A stretch of 64,000 bases of DNA from Plazaster borealis (taxonomy: Eukaryota; Echinodermata; Asteroidea; Forcipulatida; Labidiasteridae): contig CM037460.1 in assembly GCA_021014325.1 (NCBI GenBank), positions 23,722,544-23,786,543 on the forward strand, read 5' to 3'. Shown here one piece after another: positions 1 through 7,549 of this stretch (positions within the stretch are counted from its first letter, which is position 1; the number at the start of each line of letters is the position of its first letter). The notes beneath the pieces are model-generated. The model saw only the letters and a list, made by a program, of their open reading frames with translations, was not told where the DNA came from and searched no databases. The position numbers were made by a program, and so were the translations under genes.

Positions 1-2
1 AG

Positions 3-359
3 ATGTATGCACTAGCGGCTAGCACATTTCTACCAATTCCACCCGAAAATAAGCCTCAGCTCGTCATAGACCTCGAGGAGGACCCCTTTGTCGGACATGC
101 GCTGACGACAGCCTGCTGCGAGCTGTATTATCGCTATGGTATGTACTTAGCCCCGCTTACAGCAGCGATGACAACTGCTAAGCACTGTCAATTTAAAGAC
201 AAAACTTATACGAGTATAAGTAAAACTTTCGTACACGAAAGTTTAGATGACAGAAAACTTGGAAACGACATCGACAGAAGCAGCACAAGCTCTGGAGATG
301 ACAGCAGCGCAAGACCTAGAGACGACATCGACGCAGTTAAAAGTCAAGAGAGTGACTAA
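3..359 (+). CDS. Hypothetical small protein of the Polinton-like element, 5' end may be cut
   Basis: An open frame of 118 codons begins at the window edge, so the true start may lie upstream. The middle carries a fairly hydrophobic stretch (about residues 29-58, around GHALTTACCELYYRYG and APLTAAMTTAKH) that could be a membrane segment. The last third is made from two palindromes of the element (204-221 and 223-244) and becomes low-complexity and charged, so the natural end of the protein may be earlier. Its tail overlaps the start of the next ORF by about 110 bases in another frame. I recognise no named domain. Position beside other small membrane proteins suggests a virion or membrane accessory protein, which is inference. 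Confidence 0.4.
   Translation: MYALAASTFLPIPPENKPQLVIDLEEDPFVGHALTTACCELYYRYGMYLAPLTAAMTTAKHCQFKDKTYTSISKTFVHESLDDRKLGNDIDRSSTSSGDDSSARPRDDIDAVKSQESD
204..244. repeat. Palindrome cluster 1 of the 22-bp family
   Basis: 223-244 is a perfect palindrome with 10-base arm AAACTTTCGT and 2-base centre AC. 204-221 is a shorter relative with arm ACTTATAC and centre GA. Both are translated in the tail of the first ORF. Confidence 0.85.
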
Positions 360-756
360 TAAAGATCCACAAAAAGTTGAGGCTGGCCGCAAAGGTGCAG
401 CAGCTAGAAAAGCAAAACAAGAAGCGCTGAAAGAGCAGCTGCGAAAGGCCAAACAGAGTCTCAAACAAACTTTCGTAAACGAAAGTTTTTCTGAAGATAA
501 TCTTAATCCTTCATCTACAGAAGACCGTGAACATAAAAGTGAAATCTCATCGCAATCAGAAACTAATCTTTTGCCTGCAAAAGATAATCTTTTGCAGGCA
601 AAAGATTGTTTGCTCCTTGCAGGGGCTGTTATAGCTGTTGGAGCTGTGGTATATGCTAAGTTTTCGTATACGCCTGCAAAACAATTACCAAATGTATCTC
701 AAAAATCAAAGACAAACATATTAGACAAACAAACTAATCCTCATTATATGCAATAA
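247..756 (+). CDS. Basic, coiled N-terminus plus one membrane segment; Polinton-like accessory protein
   Basis: 169 codons. Residues about 35-75 are strongly basic and helical (DPQKVEAGRKGAAARKAKQ and following), a pattern I associate with small proteins of invertebrate Polinton-like elements. A hydrophobic segment at about residues 124-140 (CLLLAGAVIAVGAVVY) looks like a single membrane anchor. Two adjoining palindromes at 565-607 are translated in frame as NLLPAKDNLLQAKD just before the membrane segment, and a third at 467-488 encodes TFVNES. No enzymatic motif is visible. Role unknown; a DNA- or membrane-associated structural protein is plausible but not shown. Confidence 0.6.
   Translation: MTENLETTSTEAAQALEMTAAQDLETTSTQLKVKRVTNKDPQKVEAGRKGAAARKAKQEALKEQLRKAKQSLKQTFVNESFSEDNLNPSSTEDREHKSEISSQSETNLLPAKDNLLQAKDCLLLAGAVIAVGAVVYAKFSYTPAKQLPNVSQKSKTNILDKQTNPHYMQ
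467..488. repeat. 22-bp palindrome, centre AA
   Basis: Arm AAACTTTCGT, centre AA, then the reverse complement of the arm. In frame inside the 247-756 ORF. Confidence 0.85.
565..607. repeat. Two adjoining 22-bp palindromes
   Basis: 565-585 and 586-607 share arm AATCTTTTGC with centres CT and AG. The first lacks the last arm base. They lie directly head to tail and are translated in frame before the membrane segment of the 247-756 protein. Confidence 0.85.
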
Positions 757-780
757 TAATCTCCTACTTGCATAACAAAA

Positions 781-1072
781 ATGACTACCCCCAGTACTGA
801 TGGTAAACAGCTTGCTAATTTGGTGTACCACTCCGCCGTAGCAAGTGGACTTGCCGTGGGATACGCTACTCTTGGTAAAAAAAATCATAAAAGGTGTTAC
901 GCCAAAGTTAGACTTTGCGCCGTATGATGTTGGCATGGTCATACTAGATGTTGGCCTAGCTATGGCCACAAAAGACATGCTTGTCAAGCAGGATACTCCC
1001 TGCAGACATATTAAAGTAAAGATGTATAAGTTTTCTCTTTTGAATACAAAAGATTATACAAATATAAGTTAA
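781..1072 (+). pseudogene. Small membrane-type protein with a frame break near 885
   Basis: An ATG at 781 opens a frame starting MTTPSTDGKQLANLVYHSAV that runs into a run of eight A near 880-888 and then stops. The neighbouring frame continues with a sensible protein (hydrophobic around YDVGMVILDVGLAMATKDML), so a one-base change in the A run best explains the split. The part after about 1,025 is palindrome-derived and probably not conserved. A short membrane protein ending near KDMLVKQ is, in my recollection, a recurrent component of such elements; no function is known to me. Whether the break is biological or a homopolymer sequencing error cannot be told here. Confidence 0.5.
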
Positions 1073-1075
1073 ACT

Positions 1076-1114
1076 AATCTTTTGTCTACAAAAAACTTTT
1101 GTCTACAAAAGTTT
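1076..1114. repeat. Palindrome pair between genes
   Basis: 1,093-1,114 is perfect (arm AAACTTTTGT, centre CT). 1,076-1,095 is an imperfect AATCTTTTGT relative. They fill the gap before the ATG at 1,119. Confidence 0.8.
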
Positions 1115-1118
1115 AAGT

Positions 1119-1568
1119 TTGATGGCTTCTATTGTAATGCTTGTTGGCGGAGCGGTCGTGAACGCACTTGCGTTCTCTGGGTCAAATTTTCTGTTCTCGA
1201 TGATGCGTGATCCAGGTGCCGATGAAGAACGAAAACGACATGACAAGGCTGTAGAACAACTTCAAGCTGCGCAGTCTGAATGGTCACGCAAGAGGGCCGA
1301 ACGCCTAGACTGGATTAATGAAGAGCTTCGCCGCCAAGGACATGCCGTGCACACTTTCCGCAATGTTGATGAAGCTATTCGCCAGTACAATCTTATAAAC
1401 TTTTCTACAGAAAAGTTTGGCAGTGATTCAATGGCCCCCACGCTAGAAGAACCAAAACCCAAACTCTCAGATTTCTACTTGCCGTCCCCAGAGCAACGTG
1501 ATCGCGAAATTGCTTTCGTTATCATGGGGCTTGGAGTTACTTCCTTCGCAGCCTATAAACTTTCGTAG
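1119..1568 (+). CDS. Membrane-coiled-coil-membrane accessory protein of Polinton-like element
   Basis: 149 codons; the start could be either of the two adjacent ATGs (1,119 or 1,122). Residues about 4-28 form a membrane segment (IVMLVGGAVVNALAF), residues 38-90 a charged helix with RKRHDKAVEQLQAAQ and DWINEELRRQG, and the C-terminus (about 130-147) a second hydrophobic segment (EIAFVIMGLGVTSFAAY). This topology suggests a small virion or membrane protein. A palindrome at 1,397-1,418 lies in frame (INFSTEKF). The stop codon TAG at 1,566 is provided by the centre of another palindrome (1,557-1,578). I recall relatives in cnidarian and mollusc elements but cannot name the family. Confidence 0.65.
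   Translation: MMASIVMLVGGAVVNALAFSGSNFLFSMMRDPGADEERKRHDKAVEQLQAAQSEWSRKRAERLDWINEELRRQGHAVHTFRNVDEAIRQYNLINFSTEKFGSDSMAPTLEEPKPKLSDFYLPSPEQRDREIAFVIMGLGVTSFAAYKLS
1397..1418. repeat. 22-bp palindrome inside a coding region
   Basis: Arm AAACTTTTCT, centre AC. Lies in frame within the 1,119-1,568 ORF between the charged helix and the C-terminal part. Confidence 0.85.
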
Positions 1569-1752
1569 ACGAAAGTTTGGATTGTTAAGTAAACTAATCT
1601 TTTGCCTGCAAAAGATTATCTTTGCTTGCACAGAAAAGTTTGATTAGGTTTAGTTTAGTTATTTTTGCAATCACAAACTAATCTTTGCAGGCAAAAGATT
1701 TTTTCTACAGATAATCTTTTGATTGTAAAAAAACTTTTCTTCAGAAAAGTTT
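1557..1752. repeat. Palindrome-rich intergenic stretch before the integrase
   Basis: Contains perfect copies at 1,557-1,578 (AAACTTTCGT, centre AG), 1,596-1,617 (AATCTTTTGC, centre CT) and 1,731-1,752 (AAACTTTTCT, centre TC). A 21-base variant lies at 1,680-1,700, with degraded pieces between. The first copy supplies the stop codon of the upstream ORF. No other feature is seen in this ~200-base gap. Confidence 0.85.
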
Positions 1753-1779
1753 AGTTAGACTTTGCAGGCGTAAACTTAT

Positions 1780-2825
1780 ATGGATACTAAACTGTCTGCA
1801 TTGTACTACAGCCCCAAGGATACTGGAAGGGACTTGCGGCCATACAAAAACTAGCCGAGGCTGCAAAAGTCACTCAAGATGTGAGTAAAGATTGGCTCAA
1901 GAGACAAGCTATATGGCAGATATATCTCCCATCCCCTCGCCATGTGCCTCGCCCAAAATTTGATATTTCAGTGCCTAATGAAGTCCACCAAGCTGACCTA
2001 TTGTTTCTTCCACACGATCGCCTGCCCAGGGGCCGAAAGATTTACAAATACGCCCTGACTGTGGTTGATGTTGCCAGCCGCTACAAAGAAGCTGAACCAC
2101 TGACTTCAAAGGAATCCACCGAGGTGGCTACTGCTTTGTCCCGCATTTACAAGCGGGGACCTTTAAAGTGGCCGAAGGTGCTGCAGGTTGACCATGGGCG
2201 TGAGTTTATGGGCTCCGTATCCCAAACTCTGGAGAAACATGGTGTCAAAGTCCGACGGGGTGAAAAAGATTTGCATCGAGCGCAGGGCATCGTGGAAAGA
2301 TTCAACCGAACTCTAGCAGAAAAGCTCTTTGGGCATCAGTATGCGGTAGAGCTGCGTCTCCCAGATGATGAGAGGTCAACTGAGTGGGTAGCACGACTTC
2401 CCGCCGTTGTCTTAGCTCTGAACACAGAGGTTACCAGATTGACGGGAAAAAAGCCCTCAGAAGCCATCAAGGCAAAATCGGTAAAACAAAAGCCCTCTAC
2501 CATTGCAGACCGCCCTGTTGGTCTCAACGAGCAAAAGCTCCCCTCGGGCGTGGGCGTTCGGTACCTCTACCAGCCAGGTGAGCTAGAAGGTGGGCGTCGT
2601 CGCGCAACTGACCCAGTATGGTCCCTCCGGGTGCACCGGCTTGGGCGTTCAGTCACTAAACCCGGAGAGCCTGTTCTTTATTATCTTATGAAAGATCGTG
2701 GGGTACCAGCTCGTGGGTTTGTACGAGAAGAGCTACTTGTGGTGCCTCCCAACACCCAGGTGCCACCTGTTAAACTTTTGCTTAAACTTCTACGTCTACG
2801 AAAGTTTAGGCGACAATCTCGTTGA
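1780..2825 (+). CDS. Polinton-type DDE integrase, frame broken near residue 13
   Basis: Retroviral-like integrase that would join element ends to host DNA. The long open frame is 1,881-2,825. An upstream ATG at 1,780 starts a matching N-terminus (LSALYYSPK) that changes frame near 1,818, so the real start is probably 1,780 with a one-base lesion. Catalytic triad candidates: D in HQADLLFLPHD (about 2,000), D in LQVDHGREF (about 2,190) and E in GIVERFNRTLAE (about 2,295). YALTVVDVASRY is the usual core strand after the first D. The C-terminal part (about 2,600-2,750) with REELLVV fits the element-specific C-terminal domain. The last codons run into degenerate palindrome sequence. The gene converges on the polymerase across palindromes at 2,837-2,921. 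Confidence 0.85.
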
Positions 2826-2836
2826 TAAACTAAACT

Positions 2837-2921
2837 AATCTTTGCAAGCAAAAGATAATCTTTGCAGGCAAAAGATTAGTTTTTATGCAGGCAAAAGATA
2901 ATCTTTTGCAGGCAAAAGATT
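2837..2921. repeat. Triple palindrome between convergent integrase and polymerase
   Basis: Copies at 2,837-2,856, 2,857-2,877 (21 bases) and 2,900-2,921 (perfect, arm AATCTTTTGC, centre AG) sit exactly at the 3' ends of the two convergent genes. The rightmost copies encode the last residues of the polymerase frame. Confidence 0.85.
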
Positions 2922-3824
2922 AGGCATAATATCTTTGTGCCCATAGGCTAGTGTGGTGACACCGTCTTCAGCTATCCACCTCTTTGTGTCCAAGGGGGAG
3001 AGTGATACCTTGTTCAGACGCTGACCGTAAATTCTATGTCTCTCAGAACGCAGCACATCCATCCCGTGGCGGAAGGTCTTTTTTTGTGATAGAGCCTCTT
3101 TATACTGCTCATGTCGAATTTGTTTCTTCACAACAGACTTTTTCACACCTTTGGCTTTTTTGATGTTATTCCCGCCAGCCTCGAAGATAGAGTACATCTT
3201 AGGCCGCAGCCCCACATACTCGGCGATGGGGCGCCCGGCGCACTCGTCCTTCATCTTTCCCAATACCTTCTTGTTTACCGTGTTGTGGAGGTAGTGCTCT
3301 TTGGGGTAGTCAGATGTGTCGTAGAGGTTCTGGTCTTCGGCTATGTCTTTGTACACATCCTCGGTTTGGATATCAAGGAGGAGAGAGTCTGTGTCTGTGT
3401 AAAGGAGCTGACACCGATCACCATACCGAGCCTTTATCTGATTATAGTAGAAGTCGTACATAAGGTGCTTCGAAAGGTCGAGTATGCTCATACCCACGTA
3501 GGCGGGCCGGTTGAGTACCAGGCGGCTCTTATGAACCTGGATCGCCGCGAGGTTGTCATCAAAGATGTTTGCCCGAGCAAAGGCCGGGCTGGCAATAAGT
3601 CTCCTTAGCTTATCTTCTTCATCACTGCGCACCAGCTTAACGTCGACCCGCTTGCGTAGGTTCTCCATCGTTTTCCCAAATACACTATTGTTCATGAGTT
3701 TGTAGAGGTTCTTTTCGAAGTCGCTGGTTGCCTCCTTCCGGTGCTCCGTGTTCATCCGGATGTAGGGTTCCATCCAAGGGCTCTGCTCAAAGCGAAGAGC
3801 CCGGTGGATCTTCTTCAAGCGCAT
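2883..3824 (-). CDS. DNA polymerase B, C-terminal (palm/thumb) segment
   Basis: Last third of the family-B polymerase of the Polinton-like element. KLMNNSVFGKTMEN (about 3,690) is the Kx3NSxYG-type motif B and YTDTDSLLLDI (about 3,390) is motif C with both catalytic aspartates. The reading frame is separated from the upstream segment by a one-base break near 3,830. The C-terminus is not protein-like: it ends NLLPAKDYLLPA, which is simply the translation of palindromes at 2,900-2,921 and neighbours, so a repeat insertion seems to have replaced or extended the natural end. The gene ends 57 bases from the convergent integrase. Confidence 0.85.
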   Translation of the reverse strand: MRLKKIHRALRFEQSPWMEPYIRMNTEHRKEATSDFEKNLYKLMNNSVFGKTMENLRKRVDVKLVRSDEEDKLRRLIASPAFARANIFDDNLAAIQVHKSRLVLNRPAYVGMSILDLSKHLMYDFYYNQIKARYGDRCQLLYTDTDSLLLDIQTEDVYKDIAEDQNLYDTSDYPKEHYLHNTVNKKVLGKMKDECAGRPIAEYVGLRPKMYSIFEAGGNNIKKAKGVKKSVVKKQIRHEQYKEALSQKKTFRHGMDVLRSERHRIYGQRLNKVSLSPLDTKRWIAEDGVTTLAYGHKDIMPNLLPAKDYLLPA

Positions 3825-5435
3825 GCCGAGAGAGAGTACAGCTGTAGGTTGCGATAGTGTAGCACATATCGTTCTTTATCACGGAGATTGGGTACCAGCT
3901 TTTCAACCTCTGTTGAAACTAATCTTTTGCCTGAAAACTTTTCTGTAGAAATAATCTTTTGCTTGCAAAAGATTAGGTTGTGCTGATACTCGGACATCCA
4001 CTCTCTCTGAACGACCATGCGCTCTGGCGCTAACGGATAGGCGTTGTGTGCGTCGTGGAGCTCTACAGGGTACTCTAAGTCTACCTCCAAGATGTAGCCC
4101 TCTGGGCTGTCTGCCGGATGCTCCGTTAAAACTTTTGTAGACAACAGCTCCTCCACCCACTCAAAGCCGCCTGTAGGCAGCGACTGGCTCATTGCCCACC
4201 CATATAGGTTGTTAGCATCCAGGTAAGAAATGTACCTGTTCGGCTCGGAGGGGTTAAAGCCCTTAACCAAAGGGTTGTTAGCTCTCGCAAAGCGCTTAGA
4301 TACCATGGAGATACCACCTCGCATCCCCTTCTCGATGAAAAGGTGCTGGTCATAGTCTGTGAGCAGTTTCAGTTCTACACCCGTCTTTTTGAGCAACGCG
4401 TCCCAAGAGAGGCCAGGACTGGTGTAGTAATGTGCGGGGTCCAAGCCGTACTGCCGCATGCAGGTCTTCCGGAAAGTCTCGAAGACATCTGCCAAAAGGA
4501 GCACATCTGTGCGGTTGTAGAGGTCGTGGTAGTCTCCCATAGTGTGGCATCTAAAGGTCTCCCACACCTTTTGTGCATGAACGTAGTCGGCCTCGCTAAT
4601 GTACTCGTCTTTCAGCTTGCTGTAGAAGGCTTCCTTCGGAGGGAGACCTGGCTCTGCAAACCTTTCCCAAGAGTCCATGTACTCGTACGGGTAGACGCCC
4701 TTGCGCAACAAAAGATTGCGCCTTTCTTTACATGGCTCGTACTGGCCCGTTATTTGGAAAGCCTCGGGCAGGTTGGCTGCTACTAACTCGTCAAGAGAGG
4801 ACGGCAAGAACTGGACGCTGTCGATAAATCGGAGCTGACCGAGGGAGAAGCTAATGTATTTCTTGGTGTTGTTCGGGATGCAAGAAATCTTACCCTCTAC
4901 CTTGGAAATAGCCTGCATCAGGAGGTGAGAATCGTAGCCCCGCAAATTGTGGAAGACCACAGGTATGGTTGTGGTTTTAGGGCTCAGGCGCAGCTTCAAG
5001 TTGCAAGCGTTGTGTGCAGCACCTCTGAATTTTCCAGTGATATGACAGTGGTCGCGGACAGTATCTCCCTCAAGTGGCTTCTCACACACGTGGCAGGTGG
5101 TGGCTGCCTTAAAGGCTCGCCGGTCATTAGCGGTCATCTTCATTGCTTTAGGGTTGGCTAGCACCTCCTTGATCTTTCGCTCCTCATACTGGATCGCTTT
5201 TAAGAAGTGCTCCGCCGCGTCGTGTCCACGGTATTCTACAGGTGTTTTTGTCCGTCCATCGCAGCGAACGACTACATAGCAATAGCCACAAGTCTCGTGG
5301 TGCTGCGTCTTCCGAGTGTTGCTCTTCGTGGGGTCCAGCTCGGGCCCCTCTACCTTTGTAGTTAGAGCCTCAAAGTCGGCGTAGATGATGAAAGGGGCGG
5401 GAAACTGCTTGTGGTGGTTTTGAAAGGTCAGCTTA
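3815..5435 (-). CDS. DNA polymerase B, central segment: exonuclease, endonuclease-VII-like finger, motif A
   Basis: The frame is open from about 5,435 down to 3,815, although the first ATG is at 5,164. IIYADFEA (about 5,390) is Exo I. A treble-clef finger resembling recombination endonuclease VII follows (CHVCEKPLEGD and DHCHITGKFRGAAHNACN, about 5,100-5,000). FHNLRGYDSHLL (about 4,950) is Exo II, YNRTDVLLLAD (about 4,510) fits Exo III, and YLDANNLYGWAMSQ (about 4,210) is polymerase motif A. Between QHN and VEKLV (about 3,915-3,985) roughly 20 residues are translated from palindromes at 3,923-3,974, interrupting an otherwise conserved stretch in frame. Frame breaks lie at both ends (near 5,445 and 3,830). 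A fused endonuclease VII-like finger is typical of this polymerase type in invertebrate elements. Confidence 0.85.
3923..3974. repeat. Palindromes inserted in frame in the polymerase
   Basis: 3,953-3,974 is perfect (arm AATCTTTTGC, centre TT). 3,923-3,952 holds half-copies of the AATCTTTTGC and AACTTTTCTG types. Their translation adds about 20 residues between conserved polymerase blocks without breaking the frame. Confidence 0.8.
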
Positions 5436-5438
5436 TTT

Positions 5439-6473
5439 TTATCCCTCTTCTGGCATCTCTACCCTCACCGCCGTCTGACCGATCCCACAACATTCAGGCT
5501 TGTGAGCTTCTAGGAGGTCTTCTCTCGAGTACCCATGGAGACATCTCTCACAAAAGTGCGTACGCTCCCGGTGCTTGTTTTCTTGGTAGAGAAGACGGTT
5601 TAGGTTTTTGACCCAGGTGTAGTGAAACTTGCCTGCCTTCTCGATCAGCAAGAGGTTAATCCTGGGCATGTCCATGGGCTTTTTGCTTAGCCCGTGAACG
5701 ATAACACCCTTATCCCAGCCAAATATGTTGATAGCTAGGTTGTTTTGTTTTTCAACCTTCAGGATCTGAGAGTAGGGAGTAGGAGCCTCGATCCCCGTGA
5801 AGTCTAGGCCATCATCAGTGGGATATTGGGAAGGCCTATCCGTGTGGGCTCTGGCGGGGAAGAGAGCAGACCGTAAGGACCATCTCAGGCAGTGATCATC
5901 ATTGTTCTTCACGTTGATGACCGCCTTCTTGCTTTTCACCGCTGCGGGTAGTGGAATGTATGAGCCGCCTCTCAAGGGCTGGTACCGAGCAATGTCAAGC
6001 CACAGCATCTCTACGTGGTCAACCGTCCACCCCGAGCCTCTTTGAGTAAATTTTTCAAGCGTCTCCTGGATGCGGGGAAAGGCCCTGTCTAGTGCATCAT
6101 CAATATCGTTAGCCTGCAAAACAGACTCTTGTTTGTGGCGGAGCACGGGATCAGTGTATTCCTCACTCCCATCAGGGTTGTCTTTTCGAAGTTGAAGCTT
6201 GAGAGCCAGCTGAAACTTAATACCGTTAAAAGCTTTAAGCTCTTCCTCAAGTTTTTGGTAAATCTGAGAGCGCACGTCGTCCAGAAAGGCTCTGGGGTCT
6301 GCGCTAAGGAGATGCCCTTTGGGCACAACCATCTGCCAACCCCGCAGATATTTCCCGATCACCCGTGGGGTCTGCCTAAAGACTAGCTCATCCGTCTCTT
6401 TATATTCAAACTGCTCTAGAATCTCATTTTGGTAGTCTTGTACCGTTCTAAACGTTTTTGAAGTACTCGTCAT
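5439..6473 (-). CDS. DNA polymerase B, N-terminal segment
   Basis: The frame is open up to 6,725, but the conserved-looking part begins at the ATG at 6,473 (MTSTSKTFRTVQDYQ), and the first 80 codons overlap an opposite-strand gene, so I place the start at 6,473. VINVKNNDDHCLRWSLRSA (about 5,910) and INIFGWDKG are hallmarks of the N-terminal domain of these polymerases. HFCERCLHGYS followed by HKPEC (about 5,530) is a C2H2-like finger found just before the exonuclease. The frame ends at a stop near 5,440 caused by a one-base change; the next frame continues directly with the Exo I region. Known role of the family: protein-primed replication of the element. Confidence 0.8.
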   Translation of the reverse strand: MTSTSKTFRTVQDYQNEILEQFEYKETDELVFRQTPRVIGKYLRGWQMVVPKGHLLSADPRAFLDDVRSQIYQKLEEELKAFNGIKFQLALKLQLRKDNPDGSEEYTDPVLRHKQESVLQANDIDDALDRAFPRIQETLEKFTQRGSGWTVDHVEMLWLDIARYQPLRGGSYIPLPAAVKSKKAVINVKNNDDHCLRWSLRSALFPARAHTDRPSQYPTDDGLDFTGIEAPTPYSQILKVEKQNNLAINIFGWDKGVIVHGLSKKPMDMPRINLLLIEKAGKFHYTWVKNLNRLLYQENKHRERTHFCERCLHGYSREDLLEAHKPECCGIGQTAVRVEMPEEG

Positions 6474-6594
6474 TATAGTATAAGCTACGACGTATTTCTC
6501 TAATAGAGAGTCATTAACACACAAAACCCAACAGTAGAGGGCATGAGGTTTGCTGGTGATAGCATAACCTACAACACACATATCTCTAATTGAA

Positions 6595-6942
6595 GTGTTC
6601 ATTTTACAAAACTTAGGAATTTCCCATGCACATTGCGCAATAAATTGGGGATTCCCTAATGATAAAAACCATTTAGACATAAATGTATACCTGAGATATT
6701 CAATCTGCGAAATGAAAGGACACAATGTTTGTGCTTGGGTTAAAGTTGGTGAAGTTGATCTTTGTAATAGGAGCTGCTGCGGTAAATATTGTAAGTACCA
6801 CTTAGTAAAGATCCGTAAAGGCAGAAATATTTCAATACCCTGTAAATCCTGTGGTATTGGGGTTCAGAGTGAAATACAGCTATGCCGAGACTGTGGCCGA
6901 GATAAAATAAGACATAGGAACATATCTCAAGAAAAAAGCTAA
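6595..6942 (+). CDS. Small zinc-ribbon-like protein
   Basis: 115 codons, plus strand, divergent from the polymerase and overlapping only the doubtful 5' extension of that frame. The C-terminal half holds a dense set of metal ligands: CNRSCCGKYCKYH (about residues 57-69), then PCKSCGIG (about 82) and CRDCG (about 97). This spacing suggests two zinc sites. I recall similar small CxxC proteins next to polymerases in adintovirus-like elements, but no experimentally known role. The N-terminal 40 residues look less protein-like, so the true start may be the ATG of MKGHNVCAW (near 6,712). Confidence 0.55.
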   Translation: MFILQNLGISHAHCAINWGFPNDKNHLDINVYLRYSICEMKGHNVCAWVKVGEVDLCNRSCCGKYCKYHLVKIRKGRNISIPCKSCGIGVQSEIQLCRDCGRDKIRHRNISQEKS

Positions 6943-6986
6943 ACAACAGTTTTCGTTGGTGTTGTCACAGCTCTTAGCTCGTGTTC

Positions 6987-7020
6987 AACTTTCGTAGACG
7001 AAAACTTTGCCTGCAAAAGT
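6987..7020. repeat. Degenerate palindromes between convergent zinc-protein genes
   Basis: An AACTTTCGT / ACGAAA hairpin followed by a TTTGC / GCAAAA hairpin, abutting the stop codon at 7,024 of the minus-strand finger gene. Confidence 0.7.
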
Positions 7021-7023
7021 TTG

Positions 7024-7266
7024 TTATATCACAATTTTTGTTCTGCGGTGTGCCAGGCAAATCTTCTTGTGCCTCCACAAGGAGGAGCTACAGCTCAGCT
7101 CCCCACCACAATCCATACATATGTATTGCCGCGGTTCTTGTAAGCAAGGTGTCTTACGGTTCTCCAGGTGTCTCTTCAGGTTGTAGTACCTCTTAAAAAA
7201 TTTGTGGCACTTATCACACTCCATCGTGTATACAGGTGCAGTGTATATGTCTAATTGTATATACAA
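7024..7266 (-). CDS. Two-finger C2H2 protein of the Polinton-like element
   Basis: 80 codons. MECDKCHKFFKRYYNLKRHLE is a classical finger (C-x2-C, H after the helix). A second finger reads YICMDCGGELSCSSSLWRHKK, with CxxC and a final H/C pair. The gene faces the plus-strand zinc-ribbon gene across palindromic sequence (6,987-7,020), which abuts its stop codon. Small two-finger proteins of this kind are common in Polinton-like and large DNA virus genomes and may act in transcription; the role here is inference. The start at 7,266 is the only upstream ATG giving a short leader; an internal ATG just before ECDKC (about 7,224) is an alternative. Confidence 0.65.
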   Translation of the reverse strand: MYIQLDIYTAPVYTMECDKCHKFFKRYYNLKRHLENRKTPCLQEPRQYICMDCGGELSCSSSLWRHKKICLAHRRTKIVI

Positions 7267-7271
7267 ATGAG

Positions 7272-7545
7272 GCGTTAAGGTTGAAAGTCACTGGCTGTGG
7301 GTCGTGCCCGCCAAGAGAGCGAGCGAGCCCTATTAAAACCTAATTTTCGTATACGAAAATTTAGTAGAACCCCATGTGCTCTATTTGTATATATACCCCA
7401 ACCCAAAAGTGGTCTAGAACCAGCAGCCCACCAAGAGAGCGGGGCGAGCCCTATCAAAAAAGCTGGAAGCAAACCCCATGTGCTCTATTTGTATATACCC
7501 CCAAGCAAGGTGGTCCAGAACCCCCATTGTTCCTACTACTCAACA
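7272..7545. repeat. Tandem duplication at the right end of the Polinton-like element
   Basis: Two diverged repeats share CCAAGAGAGCG...GAGCCCTAT and AACCCCATGTGCTCTATTTG, about 120 bases apart. A palindrome with arm AATTTTCGT (7,342-7,361) is the last member of the palindrome family. This could be the terminal repeat region of the element; the other end is not in the window to compare. Confidence 0.45.
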
Positions 7546-7549
7546 TAAC

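Noticed and set aside
6474..6725. 5' extension of the polymerase frame to 6,725
   Set aside because: Overlaps the divergent zinc-ribbon gene, and the extension lacks family features; the start at 6,473 fits better.
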